This document shows, in pieces, positions 12,001 through 24,536 of a stretch of DNA of 64,000 nt. The DNA comes from Daedaleopsis sinensis. Its lineage: Eukaryota; Basidiomycota; Agaricomycetes; Polyporales; Polyporaceae. Each line of letters starts with the position of its first letter. The stretch's first letter is position 1. The position numbers were made by a program, and so were the translations under genes. The notes beneath the pieces were generated by a model. It ran no database searches. It was not told the origin of the DNA and saw only the letters and a list, made by a program, of their open reading frames with translations. The stretch is taken from the NCBI GenBank assembly GCA_033807695.1, contig CM066300.1:3596001-3660000 (forward strand), read 5' to 3'.

Positions 12001-13820
12001 AACCAACAAGTGCACTTCAGCCCGGCGGAGCGACGGGCGATCGAAAAGTTCCTTCGGTCATTCATTCCTACTCTGTTGATGCTCTCCGTGCCGGACTTCT
12101 ACCACGCGTGTGGTCCGTTGACGCCTGGCCAGGACGATGATCCATCGGAGGAACAGACAGCGTCAGTCGACGACGAGCACGGCAGAGCCCCAGCACGTTC
12201 CTCGAAGCAGCCCCAACAAGAGGGCGTGTCAGCCCAGGACCTACGAAACCGTCTGCTCAAGACCGCGCAAGAAGGCGCGGCGACTAGCCAAGCCGGTTCT
12301 TCACCCATGCTGACGAACTCCACGTCCCCCGATGCGCTTGACACCCCGAAGGACGGGTCGAATCCGGGTGTACGACATGCGGAGGAGCCAGCAGGACGGC
12401 ACAATGCTGAGCCCCGCACTAATGCCGAGGATATTTGGGTCAGAGAATTGAGTGCGAGCGGGGCTGCGAGCGCAGGCCACATGCCGCTCAGTAGACGGCC
12501 GTTCTTCGCTGGCACGACGTTCTATACTCTGCTGCGGCTCCTACAGGCAAGTGTCGTAATTCGACTCTGGTGTGGACCGCATTGCACCTCTGCTGACGGC
12601 GAGCATTGAATGGGCTGCCACGATCCACAGATGTTGTACTCACGGCTGCTCGCATGCAAGGAGGTAGGAGCACAGATGGCGGCGGAGAAGCATGCATCGT
12701 TGTACGCCAACCCCGTAGCGGAACATCTCGGATTGGACGAACCCAATGGGCCGCCCGCGGTGCTTAAGCAGGCCTTGGAAGCGTTCGGCAACGGTCGAGA
12801 GGGAGGACGGCAGCCCAACGTGCTATATTCGTATCTCCTGGACGCGTGCGAGAAGGTGTTCGAGAACGAGCTGGACCAGACGACGTTTGAAGAGCATATG
12901 CGATGGTTCTTCCGCACTAAAGTGAGTAGCGTTCTCAGGTAGTGTTTGCGGCTAGCCCGAAGGGGGAGGTAGCTTTATGCTGACGCGATGGGCTGGTTGA
13001 TAGGCTTACAACGTTTTCACACTAGACCGAGTCATCGGTGCGCTCGTAAAGCAGGTATGCCGGACGGCGTTCTATATATTGCGCGGCCGTGGACCTCGGG
13101 AACGAAGCGGCTGACACTATATTTACAAGGTTCAGGTTGTGCTGGGCGACAGCAAGTGCCAGGAACTGTGGTATCTGTTGCAGCAGACGAGGGGCGCGGA
13201 GAAGATGACGACGCACGACACGATTCGGTACAGACGGGAGGCTGAGCGGAATGTGACGGACGAGAAAGTCTTCCGATTCGACTGGGTGCGTGGGGCGTTT
13301 GTCGATCAGTTCGTGCGAGAAGGAAAGGCTGACAGAGTCGCGTATGCGCGGCTAGGACGTGGCATCGAAGTCGCTCAGGATCCAGCTGACGGGGCCAGAA
13401 GACCCGAGCGTGGATGAGGACGAGTCTGCTGAGGGCCGATGGCGGGCGTATGTTGCATCCTATGTGATGGTTCATTCTACGGAGTGGCTTCCGAGCGCGA
13501 CAGGATTCGCGCCGGTGTATCTGAAGAGGTGTGTGAAGTGCAAATATAGGGCGCGGGCATGTCTCAGTGCAGGCGCAATGGATGCTGATGGACCGGCTAA
13601 ATATAGGCATGCGCACGACGGGGAGGACGGGGTGGTACACGAGCGGAGGGGGATGGGGGTGCGGGTGCAGCGGCGGACATACAAGCTGATGTATGAGCAG
13701 GGCAGCGAGGACGTGCTCTGGCGGGGGCGGGGGGAGGAGGACATGGGCGTGCTGCGAGCGCGGGCCAGTGCGCGGGAGGACGAGCGCCGGCGACGGGCAG
13801 GGCGGCTGCTGGACCGGTGA
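9023..13820 (+). CDS. SIN3: SIN3 transcriptional corepressor
   Basis: Nine exons (9023..9483, 9625..10240, 10297..10569, 10626..11141, 11206..12546, 12631..12921, 13004..13054, 13130..13285, 13356..13820) encode 1389 residues with every junction in phase. PAH1 lies near residues 115-190 ([14 protein letters not shown]), PAH2 near 318-390, and PAH3 near 519-580 ([13 protein letters not shown]). Next comes the HDAC-interaction region, with [27 protein letters not shown] and SEEERHEYQ, and the Sin3 C-terminal domain ([21 protein letters not shown] region, then MLYSRLL and [20 protein letters not shown]). Sin3 is the scaffold of Rpd3-type histone deacetylase complexes: PAH domains bind repressors, and the middle region binds the deacetylase. 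Intron 5 (12547..12630) starts with GC instead of GT. The ATG at 9023 has a good context (accATGg). Confidence 0.95.
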
Positions 13821-13997
13821 TTGGTTGTGCTATAAATAGAGGCTATTAATACGATAATGTGGAACTAATGATAGGGATATTTAACGGATAAGGTCAGTGA
13901 GGGGCCCTTGTCACCGCCGCCAACTGTTCCCTCACCTCAGTCTCTTGTCCTCCGCCAAGCTGTCCTCCTCCTCTTGGCCCCGTCCCCAGACGATGCC

Positions 13998-16145
13998 ATG
14001 CGACCGCCCAGGCCGACAACCCTCCCGCCCCCGCCTCCCGCCCCCGACATCGTCCCCCGCCCCCGCCCCCGCTCCCGCAAGTCCGCACGCCGATCGCGCA
14101 TCTCCTCTCACCATCCTGATCTCTCCCCCGGGCTCCTGGCTCTCCTGGTGACCGTCGCTGGCTCCTCTACCGTTCATGCTCGTCCACTCGAGTCCGACAT
14201 CCCCCCAGACTTTCTCTGTCCCCGCCTTCACCATAGCCCCCAATCCCAGCCCATCTCTTCCGCTGATCCGTCGTCTTCCGCCTGGGCTGCCTGCGACCAG
14301 CCCCAAACCTCGTCCTCGGCCAAATCCAAGTCGTCAGCTAGCCAAGACCCTCTCTCCTACCCTTTCTCCTCGTCGCGCAAGAAGCGCGCTCGCGGAGGCA
14401 ACAACAACATCGCCGACAAGTACGAGCAGTCACCGGACGGGCGCTGGCGAAAGGTGGATTCTTGGGAGCTGTACGGATCTTCATCTTGTGCGGTACGTTC
14501 CTACCGTCCCTCCCTCCCTTTTCTTGTCTGACACGTCAATGTCCAGATTACCCAGTGCATGGACTCCACTGCGACTGACTTCCCTGTCCAAGAGGACCAA
14601 GTGTCGCCCTCGGGTGAGCTTGAGACCACCTCCGTGTCGACTTCACCAAGCTCGACCCCTTCCCTCCCCAATGGCTGGGGCAAACACTCTGGCACTGATG
14701 ATATGACCGGCATGATCCTTGCCCTCTCACTGTGTCTCGCGTTCGCCCTCATCCTCTTCATGACGGGCATTGTTCTCTGGCGGAAGAAGCGGCGGAAGGA
14801 CGTGGACGCCGACGCCGACGCAGAAAAGAACGCTTTCACCTGTGACCCAAATGACGAGGAAGCTAGTGAGGGGGTCAAGCGTGCCCGCTCGCAACAGCGT
14901 ATGTGGGCTCGTGTATACGCGAGATGGATGGCCAACGTGCGCCAGTCTGCGCGACGGCGACGCAAACGCCTATCAACAGTCGCCGCGAAAGGCTTAGATA
15001 CTAGCCCCCTGCATGATCGACTGATGCCGCAAGCCTCGTCGTCGGGCGTGTCGTTGTCGCGCACGCATACAGCGACCGACATAGATTCCTCACACTGGTC
15101 CCCGTCTGTCCGCAGCCGTAGCCCGTCGAGGACGCGTTCGCGCTCTTGCAGTGCGGAGTCGTCTCATTCACAACGCAGCGGTGACGTCTCACCGCCCCAA
15201 TCAACACATCCCCCCGCATATATCTCTGATACTTCACAATCCCGACTATATCACCGCAACCTCGCGTCTCGTACACTTCCGCAGACTTCCCACGGGCCCC
15301 TCTCTCCACCTCCCTCACCTACCTCTCACTCGTGTTCGCTCACCCCAGCGCCGTATGAACCCCCGGCGCACACTGCCCACGTTGCCACTGACGACAAGAC
15401 AATCCTGGCTCAGATGGCGCAGGCAGCTAGCGCCCCTCCTCTTGCTGACGGACCCTTGCCTCCAGATGCTGTCGGAGGAACATCAGAGTTCTACCCATCT
15501 GTCCCACTTTTGGAAGACGACGGCTTTGAGCCTCTGCCACCCGAGCTACGGTGCGATGTAGACGCGGACACAAGCGGAGAGAGTACGGCCTGCCGGAACA
15601 CGTTGGCACATGATGTTCTCTCTCCCGTCCCGGACATGTCCTCGCCGTATCTCTACCCCAACGATTCAGAGGTGCCCTCATACACGGAAGACGCTCTTCG
15701 ACATCCTCCGCTTGTATTACCCCCGCCGCCGAGCAAGGTTCCGCTCATCGGGCCGATGTTTTACGAGTATCCGAACGAATTCGAGGAGGACGTTGCCACA
15801 ATGGAGCCACCACCAGGCCCTTCGTCGCCCCCATTTGAAGAGCCGTCTGCACCCCCGTTCGAGGACATTACAAGCACCGAAGGTGTCTACCTGGTGGCCA
15901 GTGCACCGCCTCTCCATCTTTCCGACAGATTTCCTCACTCGTCGGAGCAGTTGATTCCGTCTGCGCCCCCTCTAGACCTCGACGAGCTGGCCATTTCACT
16001 CGAGGCGGACACGGGTACGTCTGGACTCGAAGGGAGCGCGCCACCCTCAGCCCCTGACGGTTACGGAAATGCCAACGCCATTCCAAGCGCTCCGTCCGAG
16101 ATTCCCCGCTTAGGAGACGCGTCGCCGCCGTTGTACTTGCCATAG
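13998..16145 (+). CDS. Single-pass membrane protein with PPxY and PSAP motifs
   Basis: Exons 13998..14492 and 14547..16145 encode 697 residues. A long basic, Pro-rich N region precedes a hydrophobic stretch ending STVHA (residues about 45-63), which looks like a signal peptide or anchor. A short luminal part with several cysteines (GRWRKVDSWELYGSSSC) follows, then one TM segment at about 218-243 (MILALSLCLAFALILFMTGI) and a basic stop-transfer RKKRRK. The roughly 450-residue cytosolic tail is Ser/Pro-rich and disordered. It contains PPAY near residue 386 and PPLY at the C terminus (WW/Rsp5-type ligands), plus four PSAP cores near 596, 634, 665 and 677 (Vps23/TSG101 UEV-type ligands). I recognise no enzymatic domain. 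Regulated ubiquitination and ESCRT sorting is an inference from the motifs. Confidence 0.75.
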
Positions 16146-19100
16146 GGCGAGTCAGGATCCGTCGGGCTGATCAGAGCTGATTTCCATCACGCGCACATGC
16201 CCTCCTCCCACACATCGTCTGGACACATCATCTCCGAGTCGGTGCGCTCCGACCAAGCGGTGTTTCAGGACAGGGATCACCTTCTCTTGCCGCATGTGCT
16301 GTATGCTTGCTGATCACACGCCGCACTGCGTCGTACAATTATAGTTATTGCGTTGGTACGGTACTAATCGTTTCGCGGGGATCAGAAGGAGCTCAAAAAG
16401 TCGTCCCTCCATGTGTACTATTACTCACTCACTACTACGCACACTTAGTCGCACTCTACCACGCTTGCATCTCATTTTCTTGTTTAGTCTAGCATCCACC
16501 GCCTCTGCATACTTAGTAGTAACTGTTTGCGATATGCATCGAAACCAACTACACACCACGCGAGTGTGTGTGTGAAGGAGATCTAGAGTCGACAAACACG
16601 TGTTCTGATCATCTTGTACCGTGGTATATGCCGTTCCCGGAGAACTGTCCTCTGAAGAAGCATCCGTGCATTCGTAGCCGGCGGCACAGTTGAGGAGTCG
16701 CGGTCGACTCCCGAGGCCCGCTCGCTACACAAAACATAATTGCCACTTCCCCGCTCGATGTGCTTAGCTTGCGTCAGCGGCGATTCCTCGGTAAGCGACT
16801 GTATTTTAGCCTATTTCTAGGGTCGCCCCGGCCGGCGGAAGATTATCCAGGATTGGCCACTGAGAGCACGTACTGACAGGTACTACTGACACCGCAGAAC
16901 GCCAGAACGCTGCGTACACACACCTCCGCGCGCGGGCATCTCGTAAGTATTAGTACCGCGGCGCTACGTCCTATACAGGCTTCCCCCGGGCCCCAGCGTG
17001 TTTTATCACCTGAAGGCTGGAACCGATGATCCCAAGTCTCACCGTCGAGCCGGTACTAGGGACTCGGAGAAAGAGGGAGACTGAGAGGGCGCTCGAGAAG
17101 AAGGGATCGGACCACGGTAGTAGTAGTAGCACCTGTCGCGTGTTCCCAAGCCTCGACGGAATGATTCCTATATCCAGCAGCGGTTCGCGCCTCGGGCGGG
17201 TTCTCTAGGGTTCTCAGCGTCCTGATCTCACGGATGTGTACGTACCGCCGGCTGCACGCTGCTGCAGCGCTCACACACGAGATGAACGTAACGGGATGGG
17301 ATTGTATGGGAGCCAGACTGGCAGTGGATGTGGATTCGGCTTTGCGTGTTCGATTCAGTATTCGAGCTGCCAGCCTTATGGGTGTCGGGAGCATTTGCGC
17401 AGGGTGCGTTCGCCGTTCACATCATTGCTGAGATGCGTCTTTGTCGACGGAGCGATCGCGGCCCAGGCCGCAGCTGCCGTCGGGATGCTCTCAGAGCGAG
17501 CAGCTCATCGATAATAGATATCGCTGGGGGCTTGTCAGCGGAACTTAATAGACGTCGACTGAGAGAGGTCTCCGCACCATGACTGACGGGCAGCAGAGAA
17601 GCAGAACAGGTGCACTCTGCTCTGTGCCAGTGGCACAACGGCGTGTCAGCCCGAGAGCCTCTCTGAGCCTCTCCGTTCTTCTCATTCAATCGTGTTGTGC
17701 AATGGGGAGTGTCCCGAACGCGTGCCCGCGGCCTGGACCTCCGCGTCCTCGAGCTGCGTGGGTCGCACGTCGCACACCGTCGCACTGGCACGACAGTGAC
17801 GTCGCAGAACCCCTTGGGGTCTTACGTCCGGAAGCCTCAGGCCTCAGGCCTCAGGGCAGGGCGCGGGGGGCGTCGGCGTCGGCTGTTGTAGTGGTGCAAT
17901 AGTGTTGACGTGCGCCAGGTCCGTCCGGGCTCCGCGGCGAGCAGCGAGCCCATGGTGCGGCGAGACGCTTCCGTGCGTGCATTGCCCGCGTCCACGGAAC
18001 GTCCGGAGTCCGAGCCGCTCGTGCGGACGTCGGGCTTGCTAGGAGTAGTCCGAGGTAGCACTAGTGCTGTCCGGCTGCAGACTGGGGTGGTTAACGGACC
18101 GCTTCGACTCCCAGCGGCTGGAGTCAATAAAGCATAAAGCGTGGGTGCTGCTCCAGTGTCGCCTGTGCGCGTCGGGTGCCAGCCTGAGGCGCAAGAAATC
18201 AGGCCACGATACTGTACGGTGACGGTTTCTGCTAAGTAGCACGCAGCCCAACACGTGTCGCGGAGTCGCCGGAGCTATGAGTTGCTGGGGACCGGCCGAG
18301 TTTTCATGTGTGGAGGAGGGCTCTTCTGATCGCACCCGTTGCAGCGCATTTTCGGCGATGCGTCTATAAACGACTGAATCCTGATCCACCCGATAGACGC
18401 AGAAATACAGCTCTGTTCCCATGAGCGCATCCGAAGGCGCACGGTACGTCCGATTCGCCACTCACATCCAACGGATCGCGGCCTGCTAGTCCCTGGTGTT
18501 GAACGTTGGCCCTCCATGGAACAGCTGGTTCTGGCTGGATTCTGGGTCGACTCGAAAGAAGAGGATTTGCGGCGGGCACTAAGCGTCAGTCACAGGCTTC
18601 TTTGATCCTGGGAATAACATACGTACATTCTCAGGAAGCAGTGACTTGGGTCCGGAGTTGCAAATGGAGAGAACCGCCACATTCAATCGATCGTCAGGGT
18701 TGCGGTCTGCAAACGCTTGATAATGCATACTTCAAGTCGCTGAGCCGGGTGTCACGTTCAAGGTGTAATGGTGAACGCACACGAGCGCGAGGTGCATGAG
18801 GTCTCTGAGAATACATAAGGTGCATTTTCCCATTGCGAAGGAGTTGAAGAGCGCCATATACACTCCGTTGTGCTGCGATGTATGGACACAAGATAAGATA
18901 GACCTCCGAGTCCTCGTGGCTGTGCCCGAGACTTCGGTAACCACTAAGTACTCGGTTATTCCTCGAACTGAGTGCAGCGGGCATTCCAATATACCCTACT
19001 TTGGACGCTGTCTGCACGCTACACCGAGTCTGAGACCCGTCGGGAAGAAGCCACAGACGTACCTCAGACTATGTATGACAATACTGATTGCCACCAACAA

Positions 19101-19426
19101 CTGGCCTGAGTGAGGCGATCGCGGAGTCCGGGACCAGGCGCATTCGAGGTCGGGCCAGTTCGTTCGCAAACTGCAAGGACATACCAATTCCGACATTTCT
19201 ATGCAATACAGTGTACGATTCATGTTGGTGGACAGGAGGGCGGGGACGATGAGAATGCATGTTTACAACGAAAAGAGAACGATAGTGTAAGATGAACGTG
19301 AAGAAGCTATTATGGAGAGCTAGACGATAACAAGTGAAAGCTGTGCAAGGACTCGGAGTGTTCCCTATTGACCGCGATAATCCCTCAGCAAGCGGTACCC
19401 TGAGTTAGCCGCTGTACTCACTGTGA
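16146..19426. other. 3.3-kb gene-poor interval
   Basis: I find no ORF chain with splice-compatible joins or recognisable protein similarity on either strand. Open frames here are short and overlap in several frames, as expected by chance in GC-rich DNA. A short 7-bp tandem repeat (gcctcag, three copies) sits near 17841-17862. The interval holds the 3' flank of the PPxY/PSAP gene and the 3' flank of the DUF6533 gene. A diverged gene or noncoding transcript cannot be excluded. Confidence 0.5.
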
Positions 19427-21200
19427 CTACATGGTCGTCTTCTCCACTTCCACTCGTATACCGGTAACCGGACTCCCGAGGCCGTTGTACATCGCGGCTT
19501 CGATATCAGACTTCTGATACACTGGGAGGTTGTCCATTTCGTGGCCACTCGCTGTTCCGAGCACGTCGCCAGGGATGCTCCCAATCGTGCTCAACACGAC
19601 GCCCTGAGTACGCACAATAGCCTTTGAGCCCCCCCGACCTTGTAGACCGAAGCCGAAACCCAAACCAGAGAATGGAGAGCCCGGGCTCGACTTGGACGAG
19701 GTGACTCCGGCGGTGAAGGCGATGGTGCCTGTTGACTGGTCGACAGTTTCTGATCCACGCTCGCGAAGATCGAGGATGAGACGACAGGCGAGGATCGGGG
19801 ACAGCATGACGCTGAGCGGGATACAGATCGCAGAGATGGCTTGACGGGGCCTGGTCGAACAATTGATGGTTAGAGCCGTTCAAGACGATCTCGCATGAGA
19901 CGCGAGCTTACTGGAGGTAGAAGATGCCGTTCACCAGGTTTGCGATGGAGATTAGGATGTAGTAGAAGACACCTGGTATGTCTCAGCATTGACGACCGTG
20001 CGGTACCACTCTCAGGAGCTCACCTTCACGGAGGAACGTCTGGATGAGACGGCTGCTGGGACCACCGCTTCGACGACGGATGGTGATAGCCTTGCATACC
20101 GTCATGAAGGTGACCATGGTGTCGTAAAGAAGAGGCGCGATCTGAGCATAATGTCAGATGCGACACATGGTCAGTGGGCGTCGGGAAACATACAAAGAAT
20201 CCTAAAAGTGACAGCGTCAGTGTCAAGCCACAACACTTCGAACGGTGGACTTACCGAGGAGGTGGGCCGAGTGAGGTTTCGACATTGGGAGACAGGGTCC
20301 TACAACCTGAACAGAGGCGGTTAATGGTGGCGATTGATCATCGCCGGTGCCAACTCACGTTTGGTGGGATAAATGGAAGAACTGTGGGCAGACGTGAGTT
20401 TCTCATGGACGTTGGAAAGACGCGGGAACACTGACGCAGCATTTGGGATGTCGCGACGTAGAGCTGGTAAGACACCACTCCGGCCAATGCCGACACGAGA
20501 AGGACGAGGATGTAGATGTTGCGGTTGAAGAAAGCGTACGTCCTAATCAAGAGAACACACTCCGCAGCCACTTGGTTCCATATCGCTAGGGCGACAGGGA
20601 TCTGCGTGCAAAGCCATGAGGTCGGATATAATTGGTACGCCACGAACGTTGGTACCCACCCTGAAGTTACGCTCGCAGTACTCGAGTGTGTGGTCGGTGC
20701 AAAATGCGAACAACAGATACGGGACGACGGCGAGGACCCAGTAGCTTTCTCGAGTGCTCAGTACGAGACAGGCGAGCGGCTGGTGATGAACACATACCGA
20801 CAGAAAAGGTAAGCGACCTTGACAGGTGTCCAGCTCGTCTTCCAGATCTATATGCTCGCGTTGAACAACCTCCCGGACATGGTGCAGGGCGGAGAGGACT
20901 CACGAAGCGCCACTCGCGTTGTAGACCGAAGAACCAGTCCCAGATGGCGATGGCATCTGTGGGGAATCAGACATAATCACTGCGGGGACGATCCGTCAAC
21001 TCACACATCGCTGGAAAAATAGAGGGCGACGCGTCAACGACAGCTTAGCCGCTATAACCGAGTGTACGCACCACAGAAATGAACCTGCGTGCTGGAGGAC
21101 GCGGCAGGGGGTGAGACGACAGGACGAACCACCGGTGACGCAAGTTGAACACGTACACGAAGATGAAATGAAGGGCGGTCTGTGGCGTGTCCTCCGGCAT
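19427..21200 (-). CDS. DUF6533-type multi-pass membrane protein
   Basis: Multi-exon minus-strand gene. After splicing the N-terminal part reads AIAIWDWFFGLQREWRF, IWKTSWTPVKVAYLFCR, YWVLAVVPYLLFAFC, the signature of the Agaricomycete DUF6533 family, followed by hydrophobic helices with CVLLIRTYAFFNRN, a segment near SRLIQTFLREG, FYYILISIANLVNGIFYLQ and a last helix ending SPILACRLILDLRER. A polar cytosolic tail ends at the stop 19427-19429. The join ..FYLQ to PRQAI.. uses a GTAAGC donor and restores frame, and the CR|YWV join needs an AG inside gagaaag. The first exon is uncertain: a plausible ATG is at 21200 (MPEDTPQTALHF), but the splice into AIAIWDW has several solutions. Family members are seven-TM-like proteins of unknown function, greatly expanded in mushrooms. 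Confidence 0.75.
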
Positions 21201-22036
21201 CGTGGCTGCTGTCTCAGGCAACGAATCCTGGCGGTGTGCGTAAGGTCGTGAGGGGAAACGGGAGAGAGACGGGACGAACGGACGGGAGGAGGAGGGGGCA
21301 AGAGGGAGAGAGAAAGAGAGAGAGAGACGGCGGGGGAAGCGAAGGACGCGGAGCGGGATATAGGCCGGATTCGACCCACACACGTCCCCAAACAAGAGAA
21401 CCAAACGAAATCGAAGCACGCCCTCAACCGCACGCACCCTCCTCCAACGAGGGCATGTCCCTGCCCGATCCGGACGCTGCCCCCGCTCGCTCTGCACGCG
21501 CCGTCCGGATATGGCACGGTGCGGGCGTTGCCACAACCCTCGACGTCCCCCCGCGGCGATAGCCCTCGCCGCAAGCCCCCCGCCGCCCCGTGTGTCCGCC
21601 TGGGCCGGCCGCGGTGGCACCTCTGCATGCATCCGGGCGACCGCTCCCTGCCCACCTGTCTCGGTCCCAGCCCGTCCCAGCCATTGTCCCGGCCACCCAG
21701 CGCTGGCTTCGTGCTCGGAAAGGCAGCTCGCCGTCCTGATTCAGCCCCCCGGAGAGCGCATCACATCGAGAGCCTTTCGCATGCGCGCACAAAGTCCCCA
21801 CGGCCGGGCTCGATATTGCGTGCGCCGTGCCGTCCCTGGGCGAGCGAAGCCGTGCGTGCCCCGTGTCGGCGACGGGCGACCTTCATGCGGACAGAACCCA
21901 GCGATGCATGGCCTGTGGCGCAGTCCGGATGAATATTAATATTGTCGCGCTCCCAGAATAAATTAGGTATTCGACGAGCCCGACCGCCGGCGCACGCTGC
22001 TCCTTCCAGCGCCCCTCCCCGCCGGTGTCTCATCTA
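21201..22036. other. Intergenic region upstream of the DUF6533 gene
   Basis: About 830 bp between the start of the DUF6533 gene and the stop of ALG9, both on minus. It starts with a purine-rich plus strand near 21280-21340 (pyrimidine-rich leader of the minus-strand gene) and then becomes very GC-rich, with chance ORFs open in all frames. No gene is supported. Confidence 0.5.
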
Positions 22037-24536
22037 CTACCGGCGCACGGTGTGCTCTCGCTCCTTCTTGTCCACGTTCGCCTTGTGTCGGAGCAGGCAG
22101 AACTCCCCGTACGAGTTCTGCGACTGCCACTGCTCCCCAGGCATCCACAGCGTCCGCGTCAGCAGCGACGAGTGCTGCGCGTCCAGGAATGGCTGGCACT
22201 CGACCCGCTCCCAGGTCGCCTCATCCGCAACGTACCGGGGCTCGTGTTGCGCTGCGGTCGGATGCAACGGGAAGTCCAGGTCCAGCATGTAGTCGCAGCT
22301 CTGTACGTCAACCTGCATGCGCACGGGCACGACCACCGCCAATCCGGCAATGCAAACGTCCATGTCAGCGTCGCGCGTAGAGCTTCAATGCTTCCGCGCA
22401 AACCGGGCACTCACGTAGAACTCTGGGGCTTCCCTGTTCAGATCGTTCAGCCCTTGGGGAACCGCCATCGTCCCCTTCAGCCGCGCTAGCAGGCCCCCGT
22501 GTCGCGACGTCTCGGCAAAGTGGCCTGGCAGCATCCCGTCGAACCCGCTCTTCACCCAGTCCACCCGCACCCCGTCAGGCACGAGGAAGTGTCCGGGGAA
22601 GCGGTACCATTCCTTGCCGACGCATAACCGCAGGCCCCAGTCCTGGATGAGGCTCAAGTCGATGCGTGGCATGTCGTCCTCGTCCCGATCCGTGCTGTGG
22701 CGCGTGCTGCCCCCCGGCTCGAGGTGTGGCGGCAGGAAAATGTGTCCAGTCGTGTTCAGCAGCCGAGGGACTTCCGCGGCTTCCAGTGCAAACGTCACCG
22801 ACATGGGAGAGTGGTAGTATTTCCAATGCGCCATGATTCGGGACATCGAAAGCACGCATGTGGTCGCGACCACCGAGAGGGTGAACTGGCTGAAGAGCGA
22901 CGACTGAGAGGCCTGCGGACGAGGAAAATGTCAGTTGGTACGCTCCACTGTAGCATAAGACGTGCACGCACCTTGTACGGCGAGTTCGTGACTGCGATAA
23001 ATGCAGTCTCTAGCCACCCTCGTATAAGGTAGACCGTGACAGCGGCGTTGAAGCATATCAGTGGGTAGATCGGATACATGAACCGCTCCTCTTTGTGCTT
23101 CTGCGCCGTCATGATCGCAACCCACAGGTAGGCAGGGGCCAGACGGACGGCAAGGAGTACATAAGGCGAGCTCCGGTTCACGTACTGGTACCGTTCGCCC
23201 AACCGTTTATTGTCGATGCGGTAGGTGATAGCCAGAGCGGGAAGGGCAAGCAGAGCGAAGGGAACCAAGACGTTGAAGTTGAGAAGCAGGTTGGACAGGT
23301 AGAAGTGAACGGGTTCCGTCCCGTAGAGCTCAGGACCACGTTGAGGATCGGGGAACACATTGTAGTTGATAATGTTCCATGGGACTATAGAAAGTTTGCC
23401 ATAGAACAGTGTGTCCAGGGCCACAACGGGTACCTGTCCCAAAGTCAATAAATTGCGAGTATAAACGGCAGTATGAGAGACGCACAAGGAGCAGGGCTGC
23501 GATTCCCGCGGAAGTCATCATCCGCTTCCATCGACCATAGAGCCACGAGCTACGAGATTCGGTCGTCACTGTGTCCGCTCCCGTGAGGAAGAGCTGCTCC
23601 AAGACGAAGGGAATAGCGACGGCGAGGGCGAACGGCCACCCAACGATTGCACCCGTGGCAAATCCCAGGGTCGCATATAATACGCGCCGTATGTTGCTGT
23701 TCTTGGGGGGCTCAAACGCATATGCGGAGGCCAGGGTGTTGGCATACATCGCGAAAGATGAGGGCAGGAACGCTGTTGCCATCTTCTCAGTGGAGATATT
23801 TCGAGACGTTTTCGGTCAGCTTACCTGGGGCTGCTGACCACATCCCGGCATTGAACAAGAGCATGAAGAACACATATCGCCCGACGCGGTAGTTGACGCG
23901 CTCCACTACGGCGCGGTAGAAAGTGACTTCGCACAATGCGGAGACGATTGCGAGGAATATGCGCACTGCGAAGAACGCAGGCCGCTAGGGACACGATCAG
24001 ACCTCCTACAGGAACGTATTGCGAGCATGCGGACCTTTTCTGGTCCAATGAAGGTCGCTGATATCTTCACGGGGAGGTAGTGCAGGAGGATATAAGCCCA
24101 GCTCCGGATAGAGTATTCTGGAGAGGTCTCCCACGTCTGGAACCCATACCCCTTCCACAGGTAGTGCAGCGGTTCCCAGAAGTTGAATACTGGATGCGGA
24201 TCGCGTGTGAGGAGTGCTAACGAGAAGCATCGGTATGGCTCACCTTCGTCGCAATCCTGGATCCCACTATACATTGCGCCAGCTACACGCACGAGCAGCA
24301 TGATGCGCAACGCGGCTGACCAGCTCGGGCACCATGGCGAGCGTTGGGCTCTGATTCATACATGAAGGTCTGTATCAGCGCATATATGCACGCGCAGCGT
24401 ACCTTCGCAGCTGGTCCTGCAAGAGACCCCCATGACGGTTCTTTGACTTCGCGGGGGTAGCTGTAGCATCCTTGTTGGTGGGCCGCCGGAAGGTTATAGT
24501 TTGTATGTTCTGGTTCGCTTGGAAGCCAGTAGACAT
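22037..24536 (-). CDS. ALG9: ALG9 alpha-1,2-mannosyltransferase
   Basis: Eight exons (24536..24403, 24350..24244, 24189..24035, 23984..23825, 23772..23486, 23433..22972, 22912..22415, 22312..22037) give 692 residues in phase. The order fits GT22-family Alg9: RSPWCPSWSAALRIMLLVRV, then SGIQDCDEVFNFWEPLHYL with the acidic loop motif, FQTWETSPEYSIRSWAY, AFLPSSFAMYANTLA, then many TM helices and KHKEERFMYPIYPLICF. Alg9 works in the ER membrane, adding alpha-1,2-mannoses from dolichol-phosphate mannose to the lipid-linked oligosaccharide for N-glycosylation. The third intron uses a weak GTCCGC donor. The fourth uses an AG just after an in-frame-looking ATG, so automated models may place that exon edge wrongly. 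Confidence 0.93.

Noticed and set aside
21424..21939. Overlapping open frames upstream of the DUF6533 gene
   Set aside because: Several frames on both strands are open at once in GC-rich DNA and none shows a domain or coherent exon chain.
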